Source: Peronospora farinosa
Lineage: Eukaryota > Oomycota > Peronosporomycetes > Peronosporales > Peronosporaceae
DNA: 64,000 nt
NCBI GenBank assembly: GCA_947646735.1
Contig: CANTFK010000094.1
Location: forward strand, 1 to 64,000
Reading direction: 5' to 3'
In this document: piece by piece, positions 1-9,959 of the stretch
Layout of the letters: each line of letters opens with the position of its first letter
How positions within the stretch are numbered: position 1 is the first letter of the stretch
Program-made: the position numbers and the translations under genes
Notes under the pieces: model-generated
The model's input: the letters and a program-made list of their open reading frames with translations, nothing else
Databases searched by the model: none
What the model was told of the DNA's origin: nothing

Positions 1-160
1 CTGATTTTTCTTCGGCGGATCCTGCGGATTGTCCTCCACCAACGGTCGCTCCCCTTCGAGGCCCCTGTCTCTCTGGTCCCCTGTCCCTGACCCACGGCCT
101 ATACTCTGAATCCAACTGGAGTCCGGGACCTTCATATCACAAAATTAGCACTTCACCACA
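1..160 (-). repeat. Terminal fragment of a family-C long LTR
   Basis: This stretch matches, with few differences, the last ~160 bases of the solo LTR at 51850-52934 and the start of its inverted copy at 15112. It ends in the LTR terminus CTTCACCACA at 160. In the element's own orientation (minus) this is the 5' end of the LTR, which starts TGTGGTGAAG. The rest lies outside the window. It abuts a Copia integrase fragment directly, so it probably inserted into that older element. Confidence 0.8.
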
Positions 161-1495
161 ATAGCCCTTCGTATTGTCCCCATAGCCAAGGAACATACAC
201 TTGAAGCTTTTTGGCTCGAGCTTGGTGCGCTTAGCGTCGTCGACATGAGCATAACCAATTGATCCAAACACTCGCAAGTGGTCTAGTCGAGGCTTCATCT
301 TAAATCCAATCGCGTATGGAGTCGCGTCAGTGTGTGTGCTGTTTGTTGTCCGGTTAATTAAGTACACTGCCGTGCTAATTGCCTCTGCCCGCCAGGAAGG
401 AGATACACCCTTGTAGTGCATCATGCTCCGTGCCTTCTCCATAATCGTTCGGTTCATCCGCTCAGCCACTCCATTTTGTTGAGGGCTGGATGGCACAGTC
501 TTTTGATGAACAATTCCGTTACGCTGACAAATTCCATCCATGGCCTTGTTTACAAACTCAGTGCCGTTGTCAGAGCGTAGACACTTGATGCGCTCTCCCC
601 ACTGATTCTCGTACATGGTCTTAAAAGACTTAAATCTTCTCGGCACTTCGCTCTCCTTCTTAAGGAAGTATGCCACAACGTACTTCGAGTAGTCGTCAAC
701 GAAGGTAAGCACATACTTTGCGCCACCTTTCGATCTCGTCTTCATCGGTCCCATTACGTCCGTGTGCACAACTTCCAGAATACGGGACGTCTTCGTCTGT
801 GAATGAGATGGGAATTGTGTCACCGTTTGCTTGACTTTCAAGCATCCAGTGCATAGCGCCTTCGTCTTGAAATTGTTAATTGGAATACCAGTCGTCACAC
901 GCTGCGTCTTTTCCAGCGCGTCCTTGTTCAAGTGACCCATACGAGCGTGCCAAAGATCATAATTGCTATCGACGTCCGAATATTCCACGTATTGCGCCGT
1001 TTCCTGCTGACATTCTAGTATGTAGGCCTTGCCAACCTTTTTCCCCGAGGCGGTGGCTTGGTTTTTGTTCCAAATGATACATGATGTGCGCTCGAACTCA
1101 ACATTGAGTCCGCGTTCTGCAAGCTTGCCGACCGATAGTAGTCGTCGATCCAGGCCAGGGATGTGGAAAACGCCTACATCCGAATGCGCTTGCCGTCAAT
1201 GCTCGTTAAGCGCACCGACCCGGTTCCTACCACACGGATCTTCTTTCCATCCGCGATGGTCACCTCAATGCTTGTCATTAGGTTTTTGTAGTCGAACAAG
1301 TCTTCTCGGTGCGGCGTCATGTGTGCCGTTGCACCACTGTCGATCATCCACCCTGATGATCGACTCTCCCCGGCAGCGAAAACAGAGTCCTCTTCATTTC
1401 TGCCAGGCTCCTTAATGTACGGGCAGTCCCGCTTCATGTGACCGAACTTGTCACAGTTGAAGCGTTTGCCTATATCCCCACTTCGTTTCCTCGAT
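161..1495 (-). pseudogene. Ty1/Copia pol fragment: zinc knuckle, protease, integrase
   Basis: Reading on the minus strand, the order is a degenerate CCHC knuckle (CDKFGHMKRDC, first Cys missing), the protease motif WMIDSGATAHM, a gag-pre-integrase domain with LWHARMGHL and a CxxC, and a DDE integrase core (HTDVMGP, LRSDNGTEF, SPQQNGVAERMN). This is the Copia order, with integrase before reverse transcriptase. The reading frame is broken between protease and integrase (about 990-1175), and RT/RNase H are absent because the element is cut by the LTR at 1-160. The 5' side does not continue into a Copia gag but into a Gypsy-type gag at about 1495, so the piece is chimeric. It is non-functional. 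Confidence 0.85.
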
Positions 1496-2031
1496 TTAAA
1501 GATCGCCCATGATGGAAATGCATCAGCATTTGCCATTAGCGCAGAGTATGCCTACTCTGACGCTTTGTCACGCAAGTTAGACATGGCATACGACACCATT
1601 CTGGTGTCGTCTTCGATGAGCTACGCCACTCCACATTGCTTAACTGCTAATAGCCAGTGAGCATTCGTGTGAGGGCTAGTTCCATCGAACTTCGGAGGGT
1701 CCATCCGAATGGGCCCCGGTTGAGCAGGCCGGGCAGAGAGCGTCTCACCAGTTCTGTTGAGCGCCTCATGACGTGCCTGATCAAGCCTAATCTCATCCTG
1801 AGTCTTATTGATGAACTCAGCGGTGGCTTGGCTGTTTACCTCGGACGCGTTTCTACGCTTTTCGAGCACAAACGCCTCGAATTGCTCCAACTGAGCAACA
1901 TGTTGCTCAGGAGGACAATGCAAGAGATTGACCAGAGCTTGTTCACCAAGTACCTGCGCCATATGCTCTGCCAACTCCCTATGGTGTTAGGAGAGGTAAG
2001 GGAAGTCACTCCAGTCTATATTAAGGACCAT
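1496..2031 (-). pseudogene. Ty3/Gypsy gag remnant
   Basis: The frame from the ATG at 2031 (minus) encodes an oomycete Gypsy-type gag: an N-terminal segment resembling the gags at 35557 and 55663, then a PPKFDGTSPHTNAHWLL core and RMVSYAMSNLRDKASE. In-frame stops interrupt it at least three times (after the first ~14 codons and twice around 1560-1625). It lies just downstream, on the minus strand, of an LTR and its TTGGTAGCAC motif, so it is the 5' part of the element whose LTR is 2091-2702. It stops at about 1496, where Copia sequence begins. Confidence 0.75.
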
Positions 2032-2090
2032 CTCAACCACACGCACGCTCAGATAGACGGGTCGTGGGAAGAAGTACTAGTGCTACCAAG

Positions 2091-2702
2091 TGTAGACGGG
2101 AACTTCTACGAAGTTACCTCGTGTCACTTAGCACACAACTTCAGCACAAGCGAGGAAGCGGTTATACCGTCTTACTTTCGCGTGCGAGGGTAGTTGTGTG
2201 GTTGGTCGACTGCTTAAGCAGTCGTACCACCAGTTGCCTCTCGCTTAAGCGAGAGTGCAACGAACTTCTTAACAAGAAGGCACCGACGTCACGTAGAAGC
2301 TTTTCAGCTTCTCGTGCGTGGTGCTTCGGTGTTTAAGTAAATTCAAGACTGAGATATATTTAATTAGTTATAACTAAATATATACTTAACTACTGATTGG
2401 TTATATATATATATATATATATAGATCGGATACGCGACTGTTTAGAAGCGTATCCTGTCGCATGATCTTAAATCTAGATTTAAGATCGCAACTGACGTCC
2501 TTCTGAGACGTCGTGATGCCTAGCTTCAACTAGCGTCATCCCTTCTTATGTGAATCCATCAATGGATATCACATTCACGAGGGTGGATCACATTTGTGTA
2601 TCGCACCCAAGTTACAGGTCAAAAGTAATCATGGATACTTTTAAAACCAAACATTAGGTATATTACTCAATGTTTACGTGTATCTAGATGCCCTGTTACA
2701 CC
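2091..2702 (-). repeat. Gypsy LTR rich in short palindromes
   Basis: On the minus strand the segment begins TGTAACAGGG and ends CCCGTCTACA, followed by a TTGGTAGCAC primer-binding-like motif and gag, so it is a 5' LTR. It contains perfect palindromes at 2207-2224, 2238-2255 and 2464-2487 and a GGATACGC/GCGTATCC stem at 2428-2455. A (TA)n tract lies at about 2403-2423. It is a diverged relative of 3123-3724, which faces the other way. Confidence 0.7.
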
Positions 2703-3122
2703 CCCGGGAACCCTGGTACCAGTGAGTACGGCCAAGCATAAGTCCCAATACAGAATAATTGGGGCTATTCGGACTGTTTGGCACCTAGAACATCCGGCAG
2801 AACGCCCGTCCGTGGCACGATAGCCATGTACAGTGAGGGATGTGTAGGCCCTCGCCGAAGAGGACAGTACCAGGTCGGTAGAAATACTAAATGAACCGGC
2901 TGTACCTAAGGAAAAAGAGGAAAAAATAAACCATCTCGAATTTGTTTTTATTTCTTCGGAAGAAGAGTCGTGAGGTGGGACAGGAGCTCATTGTCCGCTC
3001 GGTACACTGAGGCATTAGTGTGCCTGAAAATATTATATGGTACAAGGCTTTAGGTGGAATAATGTTCTAAATGGAATTTAACTAGGTCTAAATACATCAT
3101 TTGTTTTTGTTGGGAGTAAAAA
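2703..3122. other. Non-coding spacer between two LTRs
   Basis: No credible reading frame. A motif around 2875-2920 (GGTCGGTAGAAA then ACCGGCTGTACC) recurs in similar form at about 3842-3882 (GGTCGACAGAAA, ACCGGCTGGACC), so both flanks of the LTR at 3123-3724 carry pieces of one repeat. Confidence 0.5.
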
Positions 3123-3724
3123 TGTAACGGGCTAGTAGTTACTAGAGTCCGTTAAGTATATGATACTTACCGGAGAGATCTAAAAAGTGTACATAATACC
3201 TTATATATCCCACTTGGGTGAGGCACATTAATGTGACCCACTCTCGTGGTTGTGATGTTCGTGGATGGATTCACATTCAACGGGGATGACGGTCAGTTGG
3301 GACAAGGCGTCACGGTGACGCTTCAGACAGACGTCATCAGCGAGCTTAGATATATTTATCTCGCACGTAAGGATACGTTTCTAAAGAGACGCGTATTCAA
3401 TCTTTGCATTATTAAGCAATCAGTAGTTAATCTCATATTTAGTTAAAATCTTTAAATGTAAGTCAGTCTTGAACCTACTAAACATCGCAAACAGCGCACG
3501 AGAAGCTGTGTAAGCTTCGGTGTGTCGTAATTGTAGCCCTTGTCTTAGCAGTTCGTTGCACGGTTCGCTTCAAAGCGACCGGCAACGGTTGGTACAGCGC
3601 TTTTTAGCGCCGACCAACACCACCACCGCACGCGGAGGTAAGACGGTCTGACCGCTTTCTCACGCTGCTCGAAGGTGTGTGCTTGTGTAATACGTGGCAG
3701 CTTCTTTCGGAGTGAGCATCTACA
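3123..3724 (+). repeat. Probable solo Gypsy LTR
   Basis: Begins TGTAACGGGC and ends GCATCTACA. Its reverse complement aligns with 2091-2702 through several blocks, for example around the GTGAATCCATC and CACCCAAGT segments. The flanks are A-rich (AAAAA before, AAAAT after), which could be a decayed 5-bp target duplication. No gag follows, so it is probably a solo LTR. It contains imperfect hairpins at about 3552-3620. Confidence 0.6.
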
Positions 3725-4561
3725 AAAATGGTTGTGATTAAAAGGCTTTAGTTAATGAACTACATAATTCATTAAACATATTTATAAATTATTTTTAGAA
3801 TTATGAATTTGATATATGAATCTGAAAAGGAGGCCTAGTAACAGGTCGACAGAAAAACAAAAATGTACCGGCTGGACCTACAAAATTTCAAAAATGAATT
3901 AAAAATAAGAAGGATGAGCCATAATCCGAAAATTGATGTTAAGCTCAAATGTCGACTGTAAGAGATTACATGTCATACCCAAGTAGAAATGGATTTCTAC
4001 GATGAAGTCAAAAGTTTGCTTATTCGTGTCGCAGATACGCAGACTGTGCCGCGCTTGAAAATGCAACTATTTGAGTCGTACAATCTATTGAAGTTCGTGG
4101 CTTGTGTAATGAAAACGCACTGTCTTCGTTTCGAATGCACTACCTCGCTCGGGCCAACGCAAATACTTTCATCGTATTTTCAAACTAGGCACGTTCGCCA
4201 CTCATGCTGCTAGTTTGGCTCGGATAAAGAGGAAAATTATTGTGACGAACGTGGCATAATGCCTTAACCGTCTATACTAGTAAGGTGACAATTGCGAGCT
4301 TCGACAAAAAGGAGACCAAACTACACTTTCTGACTATTTAAGATTCTGATGATAGATGTGTAACCATTTGCTCCAACTGTACGTTTGTCCTATCCGTGGC
4401 TTGTCAATCGCAGCAGACTTGCGTTTAAGAACGACACGCCGTAGCATCCGAATATCTCACTTATTTATCTCCAAAAGAAGGAGAAAGTCTCCTTATTGTG
4501 CAAGAATTTGCTGCAAACAAACAAGCCTCTTTTGATCGACATTGCATTAATTGCGACGAAC
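3725..4561. other. Intergenic region upstream of the START-FYVE gene
   Basis: AT-rich at the left, then less so. A 74-codon open frame at 3989-4213 has no recognisable motif and is not called as a gene. The region should contain the promoter of the gene at 4562. No TATA or convincing oomycete initiator could be assigned. Confidence 0.4.
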
Positions 4562-5704
4562 ATGCTAAGTGCTAGAGTCTCAGCATCGACCTCACAACAG
4601 TCATTGGCTACGCCGTCTTTGGTGTCGAGCTCTAATGCTCAATCATCTGGAATGCCAGCATACCTGGAGCTATCGGATCAAACAAAAAATGTATTAATGA
4701 GGCAGATAACTGCTGCCGTTGAGGATGTGCTGGACAGTATGATGCACGAAAATACCGACGACATTTACTGGCGCGGCAAGTCGCGGAAAGACGGAATTGT
4801 CTACTACGAGGATCAGGAAAGCGTGACCAAGCACCAAACACGATTTTGCTGCGTAGATACCACGGACGCCTCTGTCGAAGACGTCATGAACCTGTTTGTA
4901 GTGCCCGACACGGGCATGCTGCTGCAGCGATGTCGCATCATGTACGACAACATCATCGAAGCCCAGATTCTAAACGTACTGGAACATCCATCGGAAGAGC
5001 GTCCAATGCGGTCGTGCTACATTCGCTATACTGCCTTCAAGGCACGAACGCTGCAACGAAGCAATCGCGATATGTGTGTCGTCGAATCGACAAATGTCAT
5101 TCAATGTCCAGACGGATCAACGGTTGGCTATTGCGTCTGGGACTCGCTTAATCTTTCCGATGTGTTGCAGTTAAATGTGCCGCCGGGTTTCGTTCGATCT
5201 CGCATGTTCCGTTCGGGATACTTTGTGCAAAATTCAGGGCTACCTGATGCCCAGACTAAAGTGGTGTATATTGTGGGCATTGAGGCAGGTGGATTAGCAC
5301 CACGAATGACGACCCGTTACTACATGCCTCGGTTTGGTGAAGTTCTCAGCCGTGTTATTGCTCACCTCGATCGGAGACAGCTTGACCCCTCGACCTTTGT
5401 CGCTCAGTCCGAGTGGGCTGACAAACAAGCGGCGGAATTCTGCCAATGCTGCAGTAAACACTTTGGGGCGGTCAAGTTGCTGGACACTCGCCGATACAAT
5501 TGCGTATCGTGTGGCGATGCGATTTGTCATGCCTGTCATCACGTGGAGGAAGTTGAAGTTCCCGGCGCTAACAAGACAAAGGTGGGAGTATGTGTTGGCT
5601 GCAAAACCAACAATAAGAGAAGTCGAACTTCTTGTTTAGTGCGGTGGTCGGCAAAACTTCGGTCGGACTCGATGGAGTCTTCATCGAGCACTCTGTTACT
5701 ATAA
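4562..5704 (+). CDS. START-like / FYVE zinc-finger protein
   Basis: The frame opens further upstream, but the first in-frame ATG is at 4562, giving 380 residues. Residues ~65-270 look like the START-like lipid-binding domain common in oomycete FYVE proteins (DDIYWRGKSRKDGIVYYED at the start). Residues ~294-347 form a FYVE-type finger with Cys pairs CQCC, CVSCG, CHAC and CVGC. The usual basic RR/KHHCR ligand loop is replaced by RRYNCVSCG, so binding to phosphatidylinositol 3-phosphate is uncertain. FYVE proteins normally act at endosomal membranes; lipid transfer or membrane sensing is inferred. A decayed partial copy follows at 6570-6722. No intron is needed. A spliced upstream exon cannot be excluded. 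Confidence 0.85.
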   Translation: MLSARVSASTSQQSLATPSLVSSSNAQSSGMPAYLELSDQTKNVLMRQITAAVEDVLDSMMHENTDDIYWRGKSRKDGIVYYEDQESVTKHQTRFCCVDTTDASVEDVMNLFVVPDTGMLLQRCRIMYDNIIEAQILNVLEHPSEERPMRSCYIRYTAFKARTLQRSNRDMCVVESTNVIQCPDGSTVGYCVWDSLNLSDVLQLNVPPGFVRSRMFRSGYFVQNSGLPDAQTKVVYIVGIEAGGLAPRMTTRYYMPRFGEVLSRVIAHLDRRQLDPSTFVAQSEWADKQAAEFCQCCSKHFGAVKLLDTRRYNCVSCGDAICHACHHVEEVEVPGANKTKVGVCVGCKTNNKRSRTSCLVRWSAKLRSDSMESSSSTLLL

Positions 5705-6061
5705 CCTTCTGCCGTCTAGCTCACTATTCTTGAAAAGGAGACAATAAGCAATGAATTTCTCACTAGTATTTGAAGGGTGCGCTCGAAAAGCTTTGTACTC
5801 TTTATAACTTCAAAGTATACGGAGCTGAGTCACTTAGTGACAGCTTTACATTGCCGCTAGGATTCGTAAGTCAACTCTTATCGATCACGACCATCAGGTG
5901 GCTTCCTACCAAAACTATGCAGTCGATAAACCAGCAATACCTTAATCGCAACTATAAACAACAAGTGAAAAGGTTTCGATGTTGCTCGTCATGGTTACTT
6001 GTGGGTATCAAAGCTCATCCACGTTATCGTTCTGGCCAAAACATGTTTCGATATACCCTCG

Positions 6062-6146
6062 CAACAATTGTTGCATGGAGGACCCATACCTTGCAGTGCA
6101 CACTTCACGCACTGGGTGGACTGGGTCCTCCATGCAACAATTGTTG
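6062..6146. repeat. 25-bp perfect inverted repeat (hairpin)
   Basis: CAACAATTGTTGCATGGAGG plus five more bases at 6062-6086 is repeated exactly, inverted, at 6122-6146, around a 35-bp centre. CAACAATTGTTG is itself palindromic. No flanking target duplication or transposase was seen. It could be a tiny foldback element or a cruciform-prone site. Confidence 0.85.
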
Positions 6147-6569
6147 AGCGGATATGTCGTCGCCGACTTGGTCATCTTCAGCTTCGTGAGGAAAGCCAAG
6201 CCATTTTTGACATGTTCCACGTTGCTAACATTCTGTGGCTAATTCACCGAAGATAAAACAACTCTGGACAAAAGGCCGAGATTCAAAGTATGTTTCAGTG
6301 GTTAGCAGCTATTTCGCAGTAGAAACACGTACTTGCCTGCGCTCTCTCTGCTCTTCCAGTGATGCACCTGCTTTTGTTTTATCTTCTACGGAGTAGAAGC
6401 CATTACGATCTAATGCAAGTCTACCATTGAGATTCTCGACAACTATATTTTGGCGAAAGATGCGCTTTAATCTTCGTGGCTATTAGCCCGTTCGTCAACT
6501 TCTTGTCTTCAATGTCGTGTGACTCTTGTTATACACGGCCTCACCAGTGTACAACAGCTTAGTTTTAGG

Positions 6570-6722
6570 TGCCGTACTTAAACATGTCATTGCTCACCTC
6601 CGACGGAAGCAGTTTGATCCATCTGCAGTCAGAGTGGACCAATAAACGAGCAACACATCTGCCATGCATGCCGCCACAATGAGGAAGTTAAGGTTTCCAG
6701 TGCTAGGAATATACAAAGTGTA
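6570..6722 (+). pseudogene. Decayed partial copy of the START-FYVE gene
   Basis: The segment aligns with 5342-5585 of the intact gene. GTCATTGCTCACCTC matches the end of the START region, and CAATGAGGAAGTTAAGGTTT matches the stretch after the third Cys pair. Most of the zinc finger between these blocks is deleted, and stops interrupt all frames. It indicates a tandem duplication that decayed. Confidence 0.7.
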
Positions 6723-7483
6723 GACTTTAAATTCTCCAGATGCAAAAAATGGAAACTGTTACGCTACCTTAACGGGGCTGAAGCTTGACAACTGACTCAT
6801 CAACGTAGTATGACTATGGGCTCTACTACTGTATCAAACGGGTACCATATCATTAGCTGCCATCGTATCATACACATTGAACATATCTACGTCATCCAAT
6901 CTGGTTTGGAAATCATATATGATAAGTGTGGTTTCCTTCGTTCAGAAATGAACAACATGTATCTAATGACAAATATCTGTTTCTTTTTTTTGATCCGTCA
7001 TCATTTTTTGCAGTAAAAATGAGACATTCGTGTGGACTACGTAGCGGCAGCATGGCGCACGCATAATCGCCGCTCTGTCCCGACGCTGGCCTGAGCGTAG
7101 ACAAGACTCGTCACAGGCTTCGGCCAAGGTCTAGATCTTCAATTAGAGGCCATCACAGCCAATGAGCAGCTGCGATGTCATGGCGGTAATGCGTTTATAT
7201 ACGTCTATATACCAGCGATGGACTATTATAAAGTGTATCCATGTACCTATTTTAATTGATTTTGTCGCAAAGTGTATCATCGTTTATAATGGCTACACTA
7301 TGATCGCAGGTGATTGGTGTACTTAAACTTTCTTTTGTCTACCACTTCTTTTACAATGCAAAACTAAATGTAGCCATTTCATTTTACGGGTGGTAGAGCG
7401 ACAACTGACATAGTACTGTAGAAAGTGCCGACTAGAAGCGCGTTTGTGTGTCATTTAACGTGTCTCCCTTACATATCAGCATC

Positions 7484-8383
7484 ATGTCCAGCAGCTACAA
7501 ACAGAAAAAGTTAAAGACATTAGCTACGCGCAAGAAGACGCGCAAACGCCGTATGGACAATGGCATGACATTCGAAGACGATTCAGGTCGGATGTTTCAG
7601 CCGCCGAGCACACGTGATCCACGGTGGAAGAAGCCGTCAATGGATGATGTGGTGTCTAGCATTTCCAAGACTAAAAGGCAGAAGAAAAACGATAAGAAAC
7701 GACGTAAACTCGCTCTTGACCAAGGACAAGGTGAAGACGATAATAACAAAGTTTTCCAGCGTGACTCGGCCCCCAATGATGAAGAAGAGGAATATAACAA
7801 TGTGGATAGTGATAGTGAAAATTATGCACATGTGGTGCCGAAGACATTACTGCAACTGTGTAAGTCGCTGGATGACGTGGTGGAGAAAGCTGCAGCATTG
7901 CATGCAGAGATCCGCCGTAAAGATGGTCGACAGAAGACCAAAGTGCTGCTTCTCGTCGACTGTCGGTCAATTTTTAAGCTGATGAAGAAGAAAATGCACA
8001 TTCGACCTGAAATGGTGAAGCCCAAGAGCAAACGTGGTGTCGGCTCTGCTAAGAAGCCAGACATGGTCTACAAGAATACTGGACTGGTGAAAACGCCGCT
8101 GGATCGCTTCAAGGACGTCAACAAGACTGTTCTCACGGGCTACAAGAGTGGCAAGTTGTCGTCTATCCTCGCGGAAGATCTGTCCTTCTATCCGTACACT
8201 GATCTTAAAGTGCAGCATGTGATTTTTGTGGCTAAGGAGGCAGCATCGGCTATAAACTTGGACCATAATTTGCTGCAAAATGTCAAGCTGCACTTGTTTG
8301 TCGTCGACAATAAGAGCGCAACGGGATTATCGAAAGATGACGTCAAGGCTCTAACAGAAAAGTATGAAGTCACGAGCGCGTAA
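7484..8383 (+). CDS. Lys-rich hypothetical protein, probably nuclear
   Basis: The first in-frame ATG is 7484, giving 299 residues. I do not recognise the family. Residues ~1-95 are rich in Lys/Arg with several nuclear-localisation-like clusters (RKKTRKRRMD, KTKRQKKNDKKRRK), followed by an acidic stretch (NDEEEEYNN). The C-terminal half looks folded, with alternating hydrophobic segments (KVLLLVDCRSIFKLMKKK, VQHVIFVAKEAASAI, VKLHLFVVDNK). Such a layout is common in nucleolar or ribosome-biogenesis proteins, but that is only an inference. No intron is needed, and the stop is a clean TAA. The next gene starts 255 bp downstream on the same strand. Confidence 0.8.
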   Translation: MSSSYKQKKLKTLATRKKTRKRRMDNGMTFEDDSGRMFQPPSTRDPRWKKPSMDDVVSSISKTKRQKKNDKKRRKLALDQGQGEDDNNKVFQRDSAPNDEEEEYNNVDSDSENYAHVVPKTLLQLCKSLDDVVEKAAALHAEIRRKDGRQKTKVLLLVDCRSIFKLMKKKMHIRPEMVKPKSKRGVGSAKKPDMVYKNTGLVKTPLDRFKDVNKTVLTGYKSGKLSSILAEDLSFYPYTDLKVQHVIFVAKEAASAINLDHNLLQNVKLHLFVVDNKSATGLSKDDVKALTEKYEVTSA

Positions 8384-8638
8384 TGTTATAATACATGGAC
8401 TTTTGGTAACATTCTTCTACAATTCTTTTTTTTAACGTAAGTTTAAACGGTTTTGCAGTGCAATGCTTGACGTGTGCCATGCACTCATGGCTTCAATACA
8501 GTTTAACTTAGTTTGAGTATAACGTCTGATTCATGCTTGGATGTGGGTCACACTGTCAAAAAATCGAGCCAAAAACAAAGATCGTCCATTGAAACATTCA
8601 CCCGCCGTCGCCTAAGCTAAATATTCCAATATTCGAAT

Positions 8639-9844
8639 ATGGTCACCTTAGACGTTCCCAATGTTTCAGACGTGAATCCCATTGCAATGCCACATACTGA
8701 AAAGTGGTCCAATCATCTCGATAGAATCGACTACTTTCTGCTATTCGGGTTACCACTGGGCTCGTTGTTGGTCATTCTATTCGTATTGCGTGTCCTATGG
8801 CGTCCCAAATCAGGTCCGAAATTCCGCTTGCCTAAACAGGTCCCTACCTATGGCAGTGTAGGACTTGATGATGATAGTTATGATTATGACGATGATTCGA
8901 ACGATCTCATTTACGCCGGACAAGTAGCAGGACGTTACGATACGCGCTGGACTCGGACCTTTGATTTTGTCTTCCTTGTAGGCATGCTGCTCTTTGGAGT
9001 GACACTTACAGGTCTCACGGCATTGTTGCAACCGGATCTCTGGTTCAATATGAGCTTCTGGCTCTTTTTATTGCCCAAAGTACTTCTTATGATGGGAGTA
9101 TCGACTCTTGGAGGTATCATCTGCCGGTTTTTCTGTATCGTGGATGATGCTGGATACGTCATCACAGAACGCAGTTCCGTCTTCAAAGTCAATTATACGA
9201 GAAAGTTTCAATTGCTGGCGGCATATCTTGTCCCGTTACTGGTTAAACCAGACGAAGAGTTGTGTCCCCTTTGCAATGGATCCCTTGCGTTGGCATGGGG
9301 AGATTTTGTGACCCTCTTTTGTTTTTTGCTGCTTATTAAACCTATTCGTGAACGCTCGACGTTGTTCATGCTGCAATTTAATTCACTGGATCGACCAGAG
9401 GATCGACCGCATACACTCAAGTGGATTGTAGCGGGCAACGTCTTTCCTGGTCTCTTTGTGCTACTCTTCTTTCGCTGGCTTTTCGCTCGTACGACGCAGT
9501 CCAATCTTGTATTCATTCTGGTGTTCGTGACAAGCATTGGTGACGGATTGGCAGAGCCAATTGGTATTGCATTCGGCAAGCACAAGTACTCGACGAGCAC
9601 GTGCTGCTCCAAGCGCAAATACACACGAAGCTTTGAGGGCTCATCGTGCGTCTTTTTGTCGGGGATGATCTTTCCTGCATTACAGTACTTCGACTTTGAG
9701 ACACCAACGCAACTTTGGCTCACGATGATCATTCTACCGTTTGTTGTGGCCTACGCTGAGGCAACAGCGCCGCATACGATGGACGCTCCCGTTCTGATGA
9801 CAGCTACGGGGCTTGTGCTGTACACTATCATCCACATCTTTTGA
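8639..9844 (+). CDS. Dolichol/phytol kinase-like integral membrane protein
   Basis: 401 residues from a clear ATG. Multiple hydrophobic segments (about residues 32-52, 108-130, 140-165, 190-202, 222-235, 262-282, 288-300, 338-350, 357-372, 385-400) mark it as polytopic. The C-terminal third has the signature of the CTP-dependent polyprenol/phytol/diacylglycerol kinase family: SIGDGLAEPIGIAFGKHKY at ~299-317, then RSFEGSSCVFLSG at ~330-342, and EATAPHTMDAP at ~374-384. These enzymes phosphorylate a lipid alcohol at the ER or plastid membrane. The substrate cannot be told from sequence. A Cys pair CPLC at ~209-212 and an Asp-rich loop (~77-89) are extra features. Downstream it meets the convergent kinase gene 115 bp away. 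Confidence 0.8.
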   Translation: MVTLDVPNVSDVNPIAMPHTEKWSNHLDRIDYFLLFGLPLGSLLVILFVLRVLWRPKSGPKFRLPKQVPTYGSVGLDDDSYDYDDDSNDLIYAGQVAGRYDTRWTRTFDFVFLVGMLLFGVTLTGLTALLQPDLWFNMSFWLFLLPKVLLMMGVSTLGGIICRFFCIVDDAGYVITERSSVFKVNYTRKFQLLAAYLVPLLVKPDEELCPLCNGSLALAWGDFVTLFCFLLLIKPIRERSTLFMLQFNSLDRPEDRPHTLKWIVAGNVFPGLFVLLFFRWLFARTTQSNLVFILVFVTSIGDGLAEPIGIAFGKHKYSTSTCCSKRKYTRSFEGSSCVFLSGMIFPALQYFDFETPTQLWLTMIILPFVVAYAEATAPHTMDAPVLMTATGLVLYTIIHIF

Positions 9845-9959
9845 TCATCATACCACTGACTACATGTAGCCAGCCCAAGGAGATCAGCAGCAAACAGAAA
9901 AACACGATAAACAGAGCTAGCGACTTATTACCCAATTGTGTCTATTGTTGATGCATTAT

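Larger units (their letters stand above)
5705..7483. other. Intergenic region with decayed sequence
   Basis: No intact gene. It contains a hairpin (6062-6146) and a relic of the START-FYVE gene (6570-6722), annotated separately. Short frames near 5770-6256 and 6810-7016 lack domain signals. The last ~300 bases probably hold the promoter of the gene at 7484. Confidence 0.5.

Noticed and set aside
3989..4213. Small gene of 74 codons upstream of the START-FYVE gene
   Set aside because: ATG present but no motif, no partner exon and ordinary composition; could be chance.
9208..9732. 174-codon minus-strand frame inside the lipid-kinase gene, and other frames overlapping the kinase and START-FYVE genes
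   Set aside because: Shadows of well-supported genes; no motifs.
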